This document shows positions 54,729-63,245 of a DNA stretch of 64,000 bases, in pieces. The stretch covers positions 124,001-188,000 of the forward strand of contig NZ_WWER01000003.1 of the NCBI RefSeq assembly GCF_009857885.1, in the 5' to 3' direction. The stretch is from Pusillimonas sp. TS35. GTDB lineage: Bacteria; Pseudomonadota; Gammaproteobacteria; Burkholderiales; Burkholderiaceae_B. Made by a program: the position numbers and the translations under genes. The notes under the pieces are model-generated. The model saw only the letters and a program-made list of their open reading frames with translations. It had not been told where the DNA came from and ran no database searches. The first letter of the stretch is position 1; each line of letters starts with the position of its first letter.

Positions 54729-55628
54729 ATGCGCATACACTCGCCGTCCATGTCCGAACTACATGCCTTCGTTACCGCGGTACGGCTGGGCAGTTTTACC
54801 CGGGCAGCCGACGCATTGTGCCTGACACAGGGTGCGATCAGCCGGGCCATCGCTCGCCTGGAAGCGCACTTCGGCCAGCCGCTGTTGCAGCGGAACGCAC
54901 ACGGGCTTGCACTCACCGCTGCGGGCCAACAACTGCTTGACGCCGTGGCGCAGCCCTTACAGGTTATCGAGGGGGTGTCGGCCCAGTTGCGGGCAGGCTA
55001 TTCGCGCGATGCCTTGTGTTTGGCTGTCGTCCCGACACTGGCCAGCGTGTGGCTGGTGCCGCGCCTACCCGCCTTCCATCAGCGCCATCCCGACATCGCG
55101 CTGACATTCGCCGCCTACCGGCGTGATGAGGATTTTTCGGGGCTTGCGCCAGATGCCGCGATATTGGCCGGTGTACCGGGCCAATGGCCGCGGCTGCATT
55201 GCGATTACATCATTGGCCGCGATGTGGTGGTCATCTGCCACCCCGATAGGCTCAAGGCACGGCGCGCTGTTGGCCGCTGGAAGAAACCGGCCGAACTGCT
55301 GGACGAACCGCTGCTTTACCATGCCAACGCGCGCGAGAACTGGCGGCAGTGGTTCGCCGCCGTGGGCGTCGACACCACGCCCACGCTGTCCACGGGGATG
55401 GACCAAGTATCCATCATTGTGCGCGCCGTCATGGCTGACATGGGCATCGCTGTGCTGCAGCGCTGCCTTGTGCACGACGAAATCGAATCGGGCCACGTCG
55501 CCGTACCGTTCGATATCCCGGTTTCGATTCAGCATGGCTATGTACTGTGCTACCCAGAGCGGCACAGCCATCATCCCGCACTATCTGCGTTCCGCGAATG
55601 GCTGCTGGAGGTTGCCGCCGAGAGCTGA
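54729..55628 (+). CDS. LysR-family transcriptional regulator (GcvA-like)
   Basis: 299 residues. Winged helix-turn-helix at about 12-60 (LGSFTRAADALCLTQGAISR, then LEAHFGQPLLQRN), followed by the periplasmic-binding-like effector domain. The short start before SPSMSELHAFVTAVRLGSF matches GcvA/AmpR-type members. ATG at 54729 is chosen; upstream in-frame codons to 54594 are not conserved. Divergent from the Bug-amidohydrolase pair and probably its regulator. Convergent with the second tctA. Confidence 0.9.
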   Translation: MRIHSPSMSELHAFVTAVRLGSFTRAADALCLTQGAISRAIARLEAHFGQPLLQRNAHGLALTAAGQQLLDAVAQPLQVIEGVSAQLRAGYSRDALCLAVVPTLASVWLVPRLPAFHQRHPDIALTFAAYRRDEDFSGLAPDAAILAGVPGQWPRLHCDYIIGRDVVVICHPDRLKARRAVGRWKKPAELLDEPLLYHANARENWRQWFAAVGVDTTPTLSTGMDQVSIIVRAVMADMGIAVLQRCLVHDEIESGHVAVPFDIPVSIQHGYVLCYPERHSHHPALSAFREWLLEVAAES

Positions 55629-55666
55629 CGCGGCGGCAACAACCCGTACCTCACGCAACCCGCACC

Positions 55667-57202
55667 TCACTGTTTCATCAAGCCGGAACCCATGGCGCCC
55701 CGCCCATTGCGCAGGCCACGCACCCTTCGCCACACCAGCGCCAAAAGCGGCCAGAACAGCATGGCCAGCGCCAGCGTGGTGATTGTGCCAACCAGCGAAT
55801 TGGACCAGAACAAGTGCAGACCAGTGCCGGGGCCCAACATCGCCTGCCGGAAGGCGTCTTCCATTCTGTCGCCCAGCACCAGTGCCAGCACCAGGGGCGC
55901 GAGCGGATAGTTGAGCTTCTTGAGCACGTAGCCGACCACCCCGAACAACAGCATGTACCAGACATCCAGCATGGCATTGTTGACCGAGTAGGCGCCAATC
56001 GCGCACACCACAATAATGATGGGAGCCACAATCGCGAACGGAATGCGCAGAATCGCCGCGAACAGCGGCACCGTACTGAGCACAATGATCAAACCTACGA
56101 AATTGCCCAGATACATGCTGGCGATCAGGCTCCAGACAAACTCTTTCTGCTCCACGAACAACAGCGGGCCGGGCTGCAAGCCCCAGATCATCAGCCCGCC
56201 CAGCAGCACCGCCGCAGTGGCCGAGCCCGGGATGCCGAGCGCCAGCATGGGCAGCAGGGCAGATGTGCCCGATGCGTGCGCCGCCGTTTCGGGCGCCACC
56301 ACGCCTTCCAGTTCGCCGGTGCCGAACTTGTGGCCATTGCGCGAAAAGCGCTGTGCCAGCCCATAACCCATGAATGATGCGGCCGTGGCGCCGCCCGGCG
56401 TCACGCCCATCCAGCACCCCACCAGCGTGCTGCGTATCAGCGTGGCCCAGTAACGGGGCAGCTCGCGCCAGGTTTGCAGCACGACTTTCAAGTTGATGCG
56501 GCCGTTCTTGCCTTCGAACTTCAGGCCCTCCTCCATGCTGACCAGAATCTCCCCGATGCCGAACAGACCGATCACCACCACCAGAAAATCAATCCCGCGC
56601 AACAGACCCGGCATGCCAAACGTCATGCGCAGTTCGCCGCTCACAGTATCCATGCCGATGGCGGCCAGGCCGAAACCCAGCATCATGGCAATCACCGTCT
56701 TGAACGGCGTCTTCTTGTCAGTGCCCACAAAGCTGCAAAACGTCAGCAGGAAGACGGCGAAAAATTCCGCCGGACCAAACTGCAATGCGAACCGCGAAAC
56801 CATGGGCGCCAAGAAGGTAATCAGAAGCACGCCCGACAACGCGCCCACGAACGACCCGGTGAACGAGGCGGTGAGTGCATTGCCGGCCTTGCCTTGCTGC
56901 GCCAGCGGATAGCCGTCGAATGTGGTGGCCACCGATGACGTCTCGCCGGGAATATTAAAGAGTATTGAGGTGATTGCGCCTGCAAAGAGCGACCCCCAAT
57001 AGATACAGGACAGCATGATGATGGCGGACGTGGGCGGCATGGTGAACGTGAGCGGCAACAGGATCGCCACACCGTTGGGCCCGCCAAGGCCGGGCAGCAC
57101 ACCAATCACCACGCCCAACACCAGCCCGATCAACATCATGCCAATGTTGTACCAGCTCAGCACCGTGCCAAAACCATGAAACAACGCGCCTAGTTCATCC
57201 AC
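55667..57202 (-). CDS. tctA: Tripartite tricarboxylate transporter, large permease TctA (second system)
   Basis: 511 residues with about 11-12 membrane helices. GVLPGLGGPNGVAILLPLTF, SILFNIPGETSSVATTFDGY and LALGIPGSATAAVLLGGLMI are the family motifs. It starts with GTG, with GGAG 8 bp ahead. It is the last gene of a tctC-tctB-tctA operon whose gaps are filled with tandem repeats. The C-terminus ends in a basic tail. Confidence 0.94.
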   Translation of the reverse strand: MDELGALFHGFGTVLSWYNIGMMLIGLVLGVVIGVLPGLGGPNGVAILLPLTFTMPPTSAIIMLSCIYWGSLFAGAITSILFNIPGETSSVATTFDGYPLAQQGKAGNALTASFTGSFVGALSGVLLITFLAPMVSRFALQFGPAEFFAVFLLTFCSFVGTDKKTPFKTVIAMMLGFGLAAIGMDTVSGELRMTFGMPGLLRGIDFLVVVIGLFGIGEILVSMEEGLKFEGKNGRINLKVVLQTWRELPRYWATLIRSTLVGCWMGVTPGGATAASFMGYGLAQRFSRNGHKFGTGELEGVVAPETAAHASGTSALLPMLALGIPGSATAAVLLGGLMIWGLQPGPLLFVEQKEFVWSLIASMYLGNFVGLIIVLSTVPLFAAILRIPFAIVAPIIIVVCAIGAYSVNNAMLDVWYMLLFGVVGYVLKKLNYPLAPLVLALVLGDRMEDAFRQAMLGPGTGLHLFWSNSLVGTITTLALAMLFWPLLALVWRRVRGLRNGRGAMGSGLMKQ

Positions 57203-57226
57203 AACGATTCTCCGGGTCTGTGTGCT

Positions 57227-57397
57227 TGAATCGCCGCAGCTGCCGCAACGGCCGCAACTGCTTCAATCACGTCAATCGCTGAAATTGCTGCAATCACTGG
57301 AACTGCTGTAAACGCTGAAGCTGTCGCAAACGAGGAATCTTCTGCACTCGCACAGATTGCTGAATCCGCGGCAAACACTGCAAACGCCGCACTGAAA
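57227..57397. repeat. Degenerate 9-bp tandem repeat, 19 units, between tctB and tctA
   Basis: The gap between tctB and tctA can be cut without gaps into nineteen 9-mers resembling GCAATCGCT on the plus strand (AGCGATTGC on the coding strand). Examples are GCAACTGCT 57254, TCAATCGCT 57272, GCAATCACT 57290, GTAAACGCT 57308, GCAAACACT 57371 and GCAAACGCC 57380. The third base is A in 18 of 19 units. As 9 is a multiple of 3, one minus-strand frame reads as Ala-rich triplets (for example IAA ISA IDV IEA VAA), but it has no credible start. Confidence 0.85.
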
Positions 57398-57402
57398 AAT
57401 GC

Positions 57403-57927
57403 TCAGTAACCGAAGTAGGCCTCCAGCGGCCCTTTCGGCAGCGGAACCATGAATTGCACTTCAAACATCCAGAACAGCAGCACATTCACGCCCACGCTGA
57501 CCAGCACAGTCTTGAGCCAGCCTATACGCCCCAGCACCCGCATGAAGCCCGCTATGAACAGCACTGACGCCACGTATATACCCATGAACTGAATCAACAG
57601 CACATACACGATGGTGGGCACCAGGACCGCCAGCACCAGCCTGAAACGCGACCACGCCACAAAAGGCTCGCGATTGCGCCGTTTGCCAAAGAGTGCGCTG
57701 CACAACACCGCTACGCTGGCGATGCACAGGATCGCGCCTATGTGATAGGGGAAGTAACCTGATTGCGGGCCGGTTTCGCCCCAACTGACGCCCAGTTTGG
57801 TGTTGTCTACCATCATCACCACACCGATCAGAAACACCGCCACTGCCGTGAGGGCGTCCACCACGCAGGTGCTCAGAATGCCGCTGCGCGCATGCTGAGC
57901 GTCCTCGCGCGCCGATTCTTGCGCCAT
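57403..57927 (-). CDS. tctB: Tripartite tricarboxylate transporter, small permease TctB (second system)
   Basis: 174 residues with four to five hydrophobic helices. WGETGPQSGYFPYHIGAILC is the conserved TctB motif after the first helix. CCAGGAGG sits just ahead of the ATG at 57927, a near-ideal ribosome-binding site. In-frame codons upstream to 58005 lie inside the 16-bp repeat array and are discarded. The gene is bracketed by two different repeat arrays. Confidence 0.9.
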   Translation of the reverse strand: MAQESAREDAQHARSGILSTCVVDALTAVAVFLIGVVMMVDNTKLGVSWGETGPQSGYFPYHIGAILCIASVAVLCSALFGKRRNREPFVAWSRFRLVLAVLVPTIVYVLLIQFMGIYVASVLFIAGFMRVLGRIGWLKTVLVSVGVNVLLFWMFEVQFMVPLPKGPLEAYFGY

Positions 57928-57946
57928 ATCAAACCTCCTGGAGAGA

Positions 57947-58106
57947 TTGCCGATCTGCCGACTTGCCGGTTGACCGGCCAGCCGGTTGGCTGCCTTGCCG
58001 ATCATGCACCTTGTCCATCACTCGGCGCGACGATCCCGCGGCTTGTCGGTTACCCGGCTTGTCGATCACCGGGCGGGTCGATTGCCCGGCTCGCCCGTTC
58101 GACAAC
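57947..58106. repeat. Degenerate 16-bp tandem repeat, 10 units, between tctC and tctB
   Basis: Ten contiguous 16-mers with approximate consensus TTGTCGATCACCCGGC. Examples are TTGCCGATCTGCCGAC 57947, TTGCCGGTTGACCGGC 57963, TTGTCGGTTACCCGGC 58043 and TTGTCGATCACCGGGC 58059. Positions 3 (G), 5 (C), 8 (T) and 16 (C) are identical in all ten units. An eleventh partial unit begins at 58107. The array starts a few bases upstream of the tctB ribosome-binding site and ends at the tctC stop. The 16-bp period shifts frame, so it is not coding. Confidence 0.9.
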
Positions 58107-58111
58107 TTGGA

Positions 58112-59128
58112 TTACTTCGCAGCCAAGCCGGCTTCATTCATCAGCGTCTTGTGGTATGCCTCGTCCTTTTCCAGAAAGGCTACATAATCCTTGCCTTCCA
58201 GGAATTGGCCATTGAGCGCCTGCTTGTTCAGGTAATCCTTCCACTCCGACGTTTCACTGACCTTGCGCAGCACGCCCGCGTAGTATTGAGCCTGTTCCGG
58301 CGTGGTGTCAGGCGGCAGGAAGAAACCGCGCAGCATCTGGTACTGCACGTCATAGCCCTGCTCTTTGCATGTGGGGATGTCGGACCACGACTGGCTTGTC
58401 GTGACCTTGTCGGTATAGTGCATGCGCGCATCGGAAAACACACAGAGCGCATTGATCTGCCCGGCGCGCCATTGTGCGATGTTTTCACTGGGGTTGTTGA
58501 CGTTGGAATCCGTGTGCTTGCCCACTAATTGGGTTGCCGCTTCCCCGCCGCTTTTATAGGGCACGTAGGTAAACTTGGCACCCGAGGCTTTCTCCAGCGC
58601 AATGGTAACGATCTGGTCTTCGCGCTTGGCACCCGTGCCGCCCATCTTGAAGCTACCGGCGGGCTTTTCCTTGACCGCCTTCAAATAATCACCCGCCGTT
58701 TTGTAGGGTGTTTCGGCATTGGTCCAGAGCAGGAACTCATCCTTGGCGATCATGGCCACCGGGTTCAAATCGCGCCAGTTGAACGGCAGCTTCACCGCGA
58801 TGGGTAGTGTGTAGATGGCCGAGAAGGCCACCATCAGCTTGTGCGGATTACCCGGCGACGCCTTGGTGTCCATGATCCCTTCAGCACCACTGGCACCGCC
58901 CTTGTTCAGAACCAATGTGGATTGGTTCATCAGCTTATGTTTGAGGATAATGCTTTGAATCGTGCGCGCCATCTGGTCAGACGCGCCGCCTGCCCCTGCC
59001 GGAACGATAATCTCCACATTGCGGGTAGGCTCCCAGGCATGGGCGGGCGTGGCGGCGATACCCGCCAGCGCCAACAGCGAGGCAAGAGCAACGGATGTGC
59101 GGGATGGCTTCAGGGTTGCGTGCTTCAT
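58112..59128 (-). CDS. Bug/TctC-family solute-binding protein (second tct system)
   Basis: 338 residues with a signal peptide (ALASLLALAGIAATPAHA) and mature start WEPTRNVEIIVPAGAGGASD. FTYVPYKSGGEAATQLVGKH replaces the usual PYRGxG loop, and two cysteines occur (INALCVF, IPTCKEQ). The presence of tctB and tctA downstream makes this a complete transporter, not an orphan. Start 59128 has AGGAG ahead of it. Divergent from a GntR regulator; the ligand is perhaps a hydroxy acid, as inferred from the dehydrogenase next to the regulator. Confidence 0.92.
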   Translation of the reverse strand: MKHATLKPSRTSVALASLLALAGIAATPAHAWEPTRNVEIIVPAGAGGASDQMARTIQSIILKHKLMNQSTLVLNKGGASGAEGIMDTKASPGNPHKLMVAFSAIYTLPIAVKLPFNWRDLNPVAMIAKDEFLLWTNAETPYKTAGDYLKAVKEKPAGSFKMGGTGAKREDQIVTIALEKASGAKFTYVPYKSGGEAATQLVGKHTDSNVNNPSENIAQWRAGQINALCVFSDARMHYTDKVTTSQSWSDIPTCKEQGYDVQYQMLRGFFLPPDTTPEQAQYYAGVLRKVSETSEWKDYLNKQALNGQFLEGKDYVAFLEKDEAYHKTLMNEAGLAAK

Positions 59129-59334
59129 GGATGTCTCCTCTTCGATTAACTGCATCGCCGCCCTTATATGAGCGGTATCGTGCCGATTCATTCTTATGCG
59201 AGGGAACCCTGTTATGACAGCGGCCGGGTTCTTGATCAAAACATGGGCCGGAAGCAGGCGCCTTTGCCGTATTCCGGAAAATAATGCTTTATTTATGCCG
59301 ACGGTTGACGCTGCGTGAAATGATGCATAGCCAA

Positions 59335-59348
59335 TCTGGTATACAAAA
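59335..59348. promoter_or_regulatory. GntR operator candidate 1
   Basis: TCTGGTATACAAAA contains the core TGGTATACAA, sharing TGGTATAC with the palindrome at 59421. It lies between the divergent tctC and gntR genes, where it could cover both promoters. Confidence 0.5.
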
Positions 59349-59410
59349 TTCCAACGTTCGGGAATAATAAACACCAGTCAAACCAAAAGGCAAGGGAATT
59401 TTCAGCCCAC

Positions 59411-60160
59411 ATGTCAAAATTTGGTATACCAATGAAAATAAACGACGCAGACACCGCCTTGCTGGCCGACACAGCATCCGACATTGAACCGTTGAACAGA
59501 CAAACGCTGCCTGGAACAGTCGCCGAGCGCCTGCGCGACATGATCATCGAAGGCACGCTCGTCGCCGGCACCCGCTTGAACGAGCGGGCACTGTGCAATC
59601 AACTCCAGGTTTCCCGCACACCATTGCGCGAAGCGTTCCGCCTGCTCCACGCAGACGGCCTGATCGACATACAGCCCAACCGCGGCGCCCAAGTCATCGC
59701 GCTCTCCGAAGACGATATTCGCGAAAGTTTTGAAGTACTGGGCGCGCTCGAGGCGCTGTCAGGCCGCTTGGCCTGCGAACGCATCAGCGACCAGGAAATC
59801 ACCGAGATCCGCGCACTTACCTTCGAGATGCAGGCCTCGCACGCCCGTCAGGATCTGCCCGCGTATTACCGCGTCAACCGCGAGATCCACGACCGCATAA
59901 GCGCCGCCGGCCACAACGCGCTGCTCGTGCGGGTGTACCAGGGCATCAACCTGCGGCTGCAAAATGTACGCTTTCGTTCCAACCTGGTGCGCGAAAAGTG
60001 GAACAACGCCATGGCCGAACACCTGGCCATGGTGGATGCACTTGAAGCGCGCGACGCGCAGCGGCTTGCGGACATCATGGAACGCCATCTCAAGCACAAA
60101 CTTGAAACCGTGCTCGAAGACTTCACGCCCATGAACACACCGCCTCACCAATCCCGCTGA
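59411..60160 (+). CDS. GntR-family transcriptional regulator (FCD effector domain)
   Basis: 249 residues. The winged helix begins near QTLPGTVAERLRDMIIEGTL, with the recognition region LCNQLQVSRTPLREAFRLLH and then the wing LIDIQPNRGAQVIAL. The C-terminal FCD domain holds metal-binding His and Asp/Glu residues (YRVNREIHDRI, MAEHLAMVDALEARD). An alternative ATG at 59432 (MKINDADT) would remove seven residues. Neither start has a strong ribosome-binding site, and a palindromic operator overlaps both. It probably regulates tctCBA and the dehydrogenase. Confidence 0.9.
   Translation: MSKFGIPMKINDADTALLADTASDIEPLNRQTLPGTVAERLRDMIIEGTLVAGTRLNERALCNQLQVSRTPLREAFRLLHADGLIDIQPNRGAQVIALSEDDIRESFEVLGALEALSGRLACERISDQEITEIRALTFEMQASHARQDLPAYYRVNREIHDRISAAGHNALLVRVYQGINLRLQNVRFRSNLVREKWNNAMAEHLAMVDALEARDAQRLADIMERHLKHKLETVLEDFTPMNTPPHQSR
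59421..59432. promoter_or_regulatory. GntR operator candidate 2 (perfect palindrome)
   Basis: TTGGTATACCAA is a perfect 12-bp palindrome overlapping the first codons of the GntR gene. It resembles the GGTATA-type sites of FCD regulators such as NanR, and repeats the TGGTATAC core found 84 bp upstream. Autorepression is likely. Confidence 0.55.
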
Positions 60161-60191
60161 CGCTGGCGGCGATCCACCGCAGGAGCTCCTG

Positions 60192-63100
60192 ATGAACGCG
60201 CCCCACTCTCACCTGATCCCCCCGTCTCCCTACGCCCAACAACGCGAGCTGGCGCTGCGCTTGCGCCGCGCGGTGGCAGGTGATGTGCTGTTTGGCGCCG
60301 CCGACCGCGGTCGCTATGCCACTGATGCATCGATTTACCAGATCGACCCGGTAGGCGTGCTGATCCCCCAATCGGTGGACGATGTGTCCGCCGCGCTGGC
60401 CCTATGCCGCGAACTCGGCGTGCCGGTGCTGGCACGCGGCGCGGGCACCTCGCAGTGCGGTCAGACAGTGGGCGCGGCGCTGGTCATCGATAACAGCAAG
60501 CACCTGAACCAGATCATGGATTTCGATGCGCAGGCCATGACGGTCACCGTACAGCCCGGCATTGTGCTCGACCACCTAAATGCCTGGCTCAAGCCGCACG
60601 GCCTCTGGTTTCCCGTAGATGTCAGCACAGCGGCCCAATGCACGATCGGCGGTATGGCAGGCAACAACTCATGCGGTTCTCGTTCGATCGCCTACGGCAA
60701 TATGGTGCACAACGTGCTCGGCATCGATGCCGAACTCATGGACGGCACCTTGGCCTGTTTTACCAACGTCGAGCAGATGCGGAACACACCTGATCGTGTA
60801 CGCCGCATCATGGAAGGGCTCTCGGGCATCGCGGCGCGCGAACAGGCCGAGATCGCGCGGCGTGTACCCGCAGTGCTGCGCCGCGTAGGCGGCTATAACC
60901 TGGATATTTACCAGCCCCGCAACCCCCACCCCTATGGGCCGCCCGGCAGCGTCAATCTGGCACACCTGCTCGTGGGCAGTGAAGGAACGCTGGCATATAC
61001 CCGCCAGATTACCCTCAAGCTTGCACGGCTGCCATCCAGCAAGACGTTGGGCGTGGTCAATTTCCCGACGTTCTATCAAGCCATGGACATGACGCGGCAC
61101 ATTGTGCAGCTCGAGCCCTGTGCCGTCGAACTGGTGGATCGCACGATGATCGACCTGGCGCGCGAAAACCCCGCCTTCCGGCCTGTGATCGATCGCGCCC
61201 TGATCGGCGAGCCGCAGGCCATATTATTGGTCGAGTTCGCCAGCGACAATCCCGAACGCGACCGCGCGCGCCTGGACGATTTGGTCGATCTCATGGCTAG
61301 CCTGGGTCTGCCGGATGCGGTCGTGCGCATGCCGGATGCCGCGCAGCAAAAAGCCCTGTGGGACGTACGCAAGGCAGGGTTGAATATCATGATGAGCATG
61401 CGCGGTGACGGCAAGCCGGTTTCGTTCATCGAAGACTGCGCCGTACCGCTTGAACACCTGGCCGAATACACTCGCCGCCTGACAGAAGTATTCGAGAAGC
61501 ACGGCACGCGCGGCACCTGGTATGCCCATGCATCCGTCGGCACCCTGCATGTGCGGCCGATTCTCGACATGCGGCGCGACGGCGCGCAGCGCATGCGTGC
61601 CATCGCCGAAGAGGCCAGCGCCTTAGTGCGCGAATACAAAGGCGCGTTTTCAGGCGAACATGGCGACGGCCTGGTACGCAGCGAATGGGTGTCGTGGCAG
61701 TTCGGCCCGCGGCTGACGCGCGCGTTCGAAGAAGTCAAAGATCTGTTCGATCCCGATGGGCTGATGAACCCAGGAAAAATCGTGCACTGCGGAAAAATGG
61801 ATGATCGCACCACGTTCCGCTTCCCACCCAACTATCGCACCATCACCATCAAGCCTGCATTGGACTGGTCGGCATGGAATGTTCAGGCCGACGCAGCCAC
61901 AGGTGCGACCGGCAAACCGGGCAGCGGCGGCGACAGCACTGGCGGCCTGGCCAAGGCGGTTGAAATGTGCAACAACAATGGCCACTGCCGCAAATTCGAC
62001 GCCGGCACTATGTGCCCAAGCTACCGTGTCACCCTTGATGAGCAGCACCTGACTCGAGGCCGCGCCAACACGCTGCGCATGGCACTTTCGGGGCAGCTCG
62101 GGCCCGACGCGCTGCAGGGGGATGCCGTGCGCGAGGCCCTGGATCTGTGCGTCAGTTGCAAGGGCTGCAAGCGCGACTGCCCCACAGGCATCGATATGGC
62201 GCGCATGAAAATCGAAGTGCTGCACCAGCGCCACCGCAAACATGGCGTTCCGCTAAAGGACAGGATCATCGCCACACTGCCGCGCTGGGCACCATGGGCG
62301 GCGCGTCTGCCGTGGCTTGCCAACCTGCGCGATACGCTGCCCGGCATGGCAAGGCTCTCCGAAAAACTGCTGGGCTTCTCGGCGCAGCGCACATTGCCGG
62401 CCTGGCGCCGCCGCACCTTTCTCGACCACGCCAACTCCGCCGATGCGCGCGAGGCGGATGTCGTATTGTTCGCCGATACGTTCAACAATTACTTCGACGC
62501 TGAGAACGCGCACGCGGCGCTGCGCGTTCTGCGCGCCGCTGGCTACCAGGTATACGTTGCTCGGCCTTCGGCCGCCGACCGCCAGCCTGGCCGGCCGCTC
62601 TGCTGCGGCCGCACCTACCTGGCCGCGGGGCTCGTGGACGACGCCCGCGGCGAAGCCCACCGCATGATCGATGCACTGCTGCCTTTCGCCGAGCGCGGTG
62701 TACCCATCGTGGGCCTGGAGCCCTCCTGTCTGCTCGGGCTGCGCGACGAATATCTGGCACTGGGCCTGGGCGATGCCGCGCAAACACTGGCCCGCCAGTC
62801 ATTCCTGTTCGAAGAGTTCCTGGCGCGCGAGATCGAAGCGGGTCGTGCCACACTGAAACTCAAAGCACTGCCGGAACGCAAAGCCTTGCTGCACGGACAC
62901 TGTCATCAGAAAGCATTCGACGCGGTGCAACCGGCACTGCGCATCCTGCGGTTGATTCCGGAGCTTGAAGCCAGCCTGATCGAATCAAGCTGCTGTGGCA
63001 TGGCGGGCAGCTTTGGCTACGACGCCGCGCATTACAATGTCTCAATGCGCATGGCAGAACTCGCGCTGCTGCCGGCGGTGCGCGCCACCTCCGCCGAAAC

Positions 63101-63218
63101 GCTCATCGTGGCAGACGGCACCAGCTGCCGCCACCAGATCGCTGACGGCACCCGGGGCGAGCCCTCGCGCAAGGCCGTGCATATCGCATGCGTACTGGAA
63201 CGCGCTCTGGCGGACTGA
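60192..63218 (+). CDS. Fused FAD-linked oxidase / Fe-S dehydrogenase (YdiJ or D-2-hydroxyacid dehydrogenase type)
   Basis: 1008 residues. An N-terminal FAD-binding PCMH domain (VLARGAGTSQCGQTVGAALV, GGMAGNNSCGSRSIAYGNMV) is followed by an FAD-oxidase C-domain, then two [4Fe-4S] motifs starting at Cys593 (CNNNGHCRKFD) and Cys653 (CVSCKGCKRDCP). A GlpC-like CCG region follows (LCCGRTYLAAG; SSCCGMAGSFG near 934). This order is that of E. coli YdiJ and bacterial D-2-hydroxyglutarate or D-lactate dehydrogenases. AGGAG precedes the ATG, 31 bp after gntR. It probably oxidises a 2-hydroxyacid brought in by the divergent TctCBA system. Confidence 0.9.
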   Translation: MNAPHSHLIPPSPYAQQRELALRLRRAVAGDVLFGAADRGRYATDASIYQIDPVGVLIPQSVDDVSAALALCRELGVPVLARGAGTSQCGQTVGAALVIDNSKHLNQIMDFDAQAMTVTVQPGIVLDHLNAWLKPHGLWFPVDVSTAAQCTIGGMAGNNSCGSRSIAYGNMVHNVLGIDAELMDGTLACFTNVEQMRNTPDRVRRIMEGLSGIAAREQAEIARRVPAVLRRVGGYNLDIYQPRNPHPYGPPGSVNLAHLLVGSEGTLAYTRQITLKLARLPSSKTLGVVNFPTFYQAMDMTRHIVQLEPCAVELVDRTMIDLARENPAFRPVIDRALIGEPQAILLVEFASDNPERDRARLDDLVDLMASLGLPDAVVRMPDAAQQKALWDVRKAGLNIMMSMRGDGKPVSFIEDCAVPLEHLAEYTRRLTEVFEKHGTRGTWYAHASVGTLHVRPILDMRRDGAQRMRAIAEEASALVREYKGAFSGEHGDGLVRSEWVSWQFGPRLTRAFEEVKDLFDPDGLMNPGKIVHCGKMDDRTTFRFPPNYRTITIKPALDWSAWNVQADAATGATGKPGSGGDSTGGLAKAVEMCNNNGHCRKFDAGTMCPSYRVTLDEQHLTRGRANTLRMALSGQLGPDALQGDAVREALDLCVSCKGCKRDCPTGIDMARMKIEVLHQRHRKHGVPLKDRIIATLPRWAPWAARLPWLANLRDTLPGMARLSEKLLGFSAQRTLPAWRRRTFLDHANSADAREADVVLFADTFNNYFDAENAHAALRVLRAAGYQVYVARPSAADRQPGRPLCCGRTYLAAGLVDDARGEAHRMIDALLPFAERGVPIVGLEPSCLLGLRDEYLALGLGDAAQTLARQSFLFEEFLAREIEAGRATLKLKALPERKALLHGHCHQKAFDAVQPALRILRLIPELEASLIESSCCGMAGSFGYDAAHYNVSMRMAELALLPAVRATSAETLIVADGTSCRHQIADGTRGEPSRKAVHIACVLERALAD

Positions 63219-63245
63219 AGCCGCCCACCTTCAGGAGACACCCCC

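Noticed and set aside
57190-57378. A 62-codon Ala-rich minus-strand frame between tctB and tctA
   Set aside because: It is the translation of the 9-bp repeat array, open because 9 is a multiple of 3. It has no ribosome-binding site and runs into the tctA start, so I treat the DNA as a repeat, not a gene.
57928-58005. N-terminal extension of the second tctB into the repeat array
   Set aside because: An ideal CCAGGAGG site precedes the ATG at 57927, and the extension encodes only repeat sequence.
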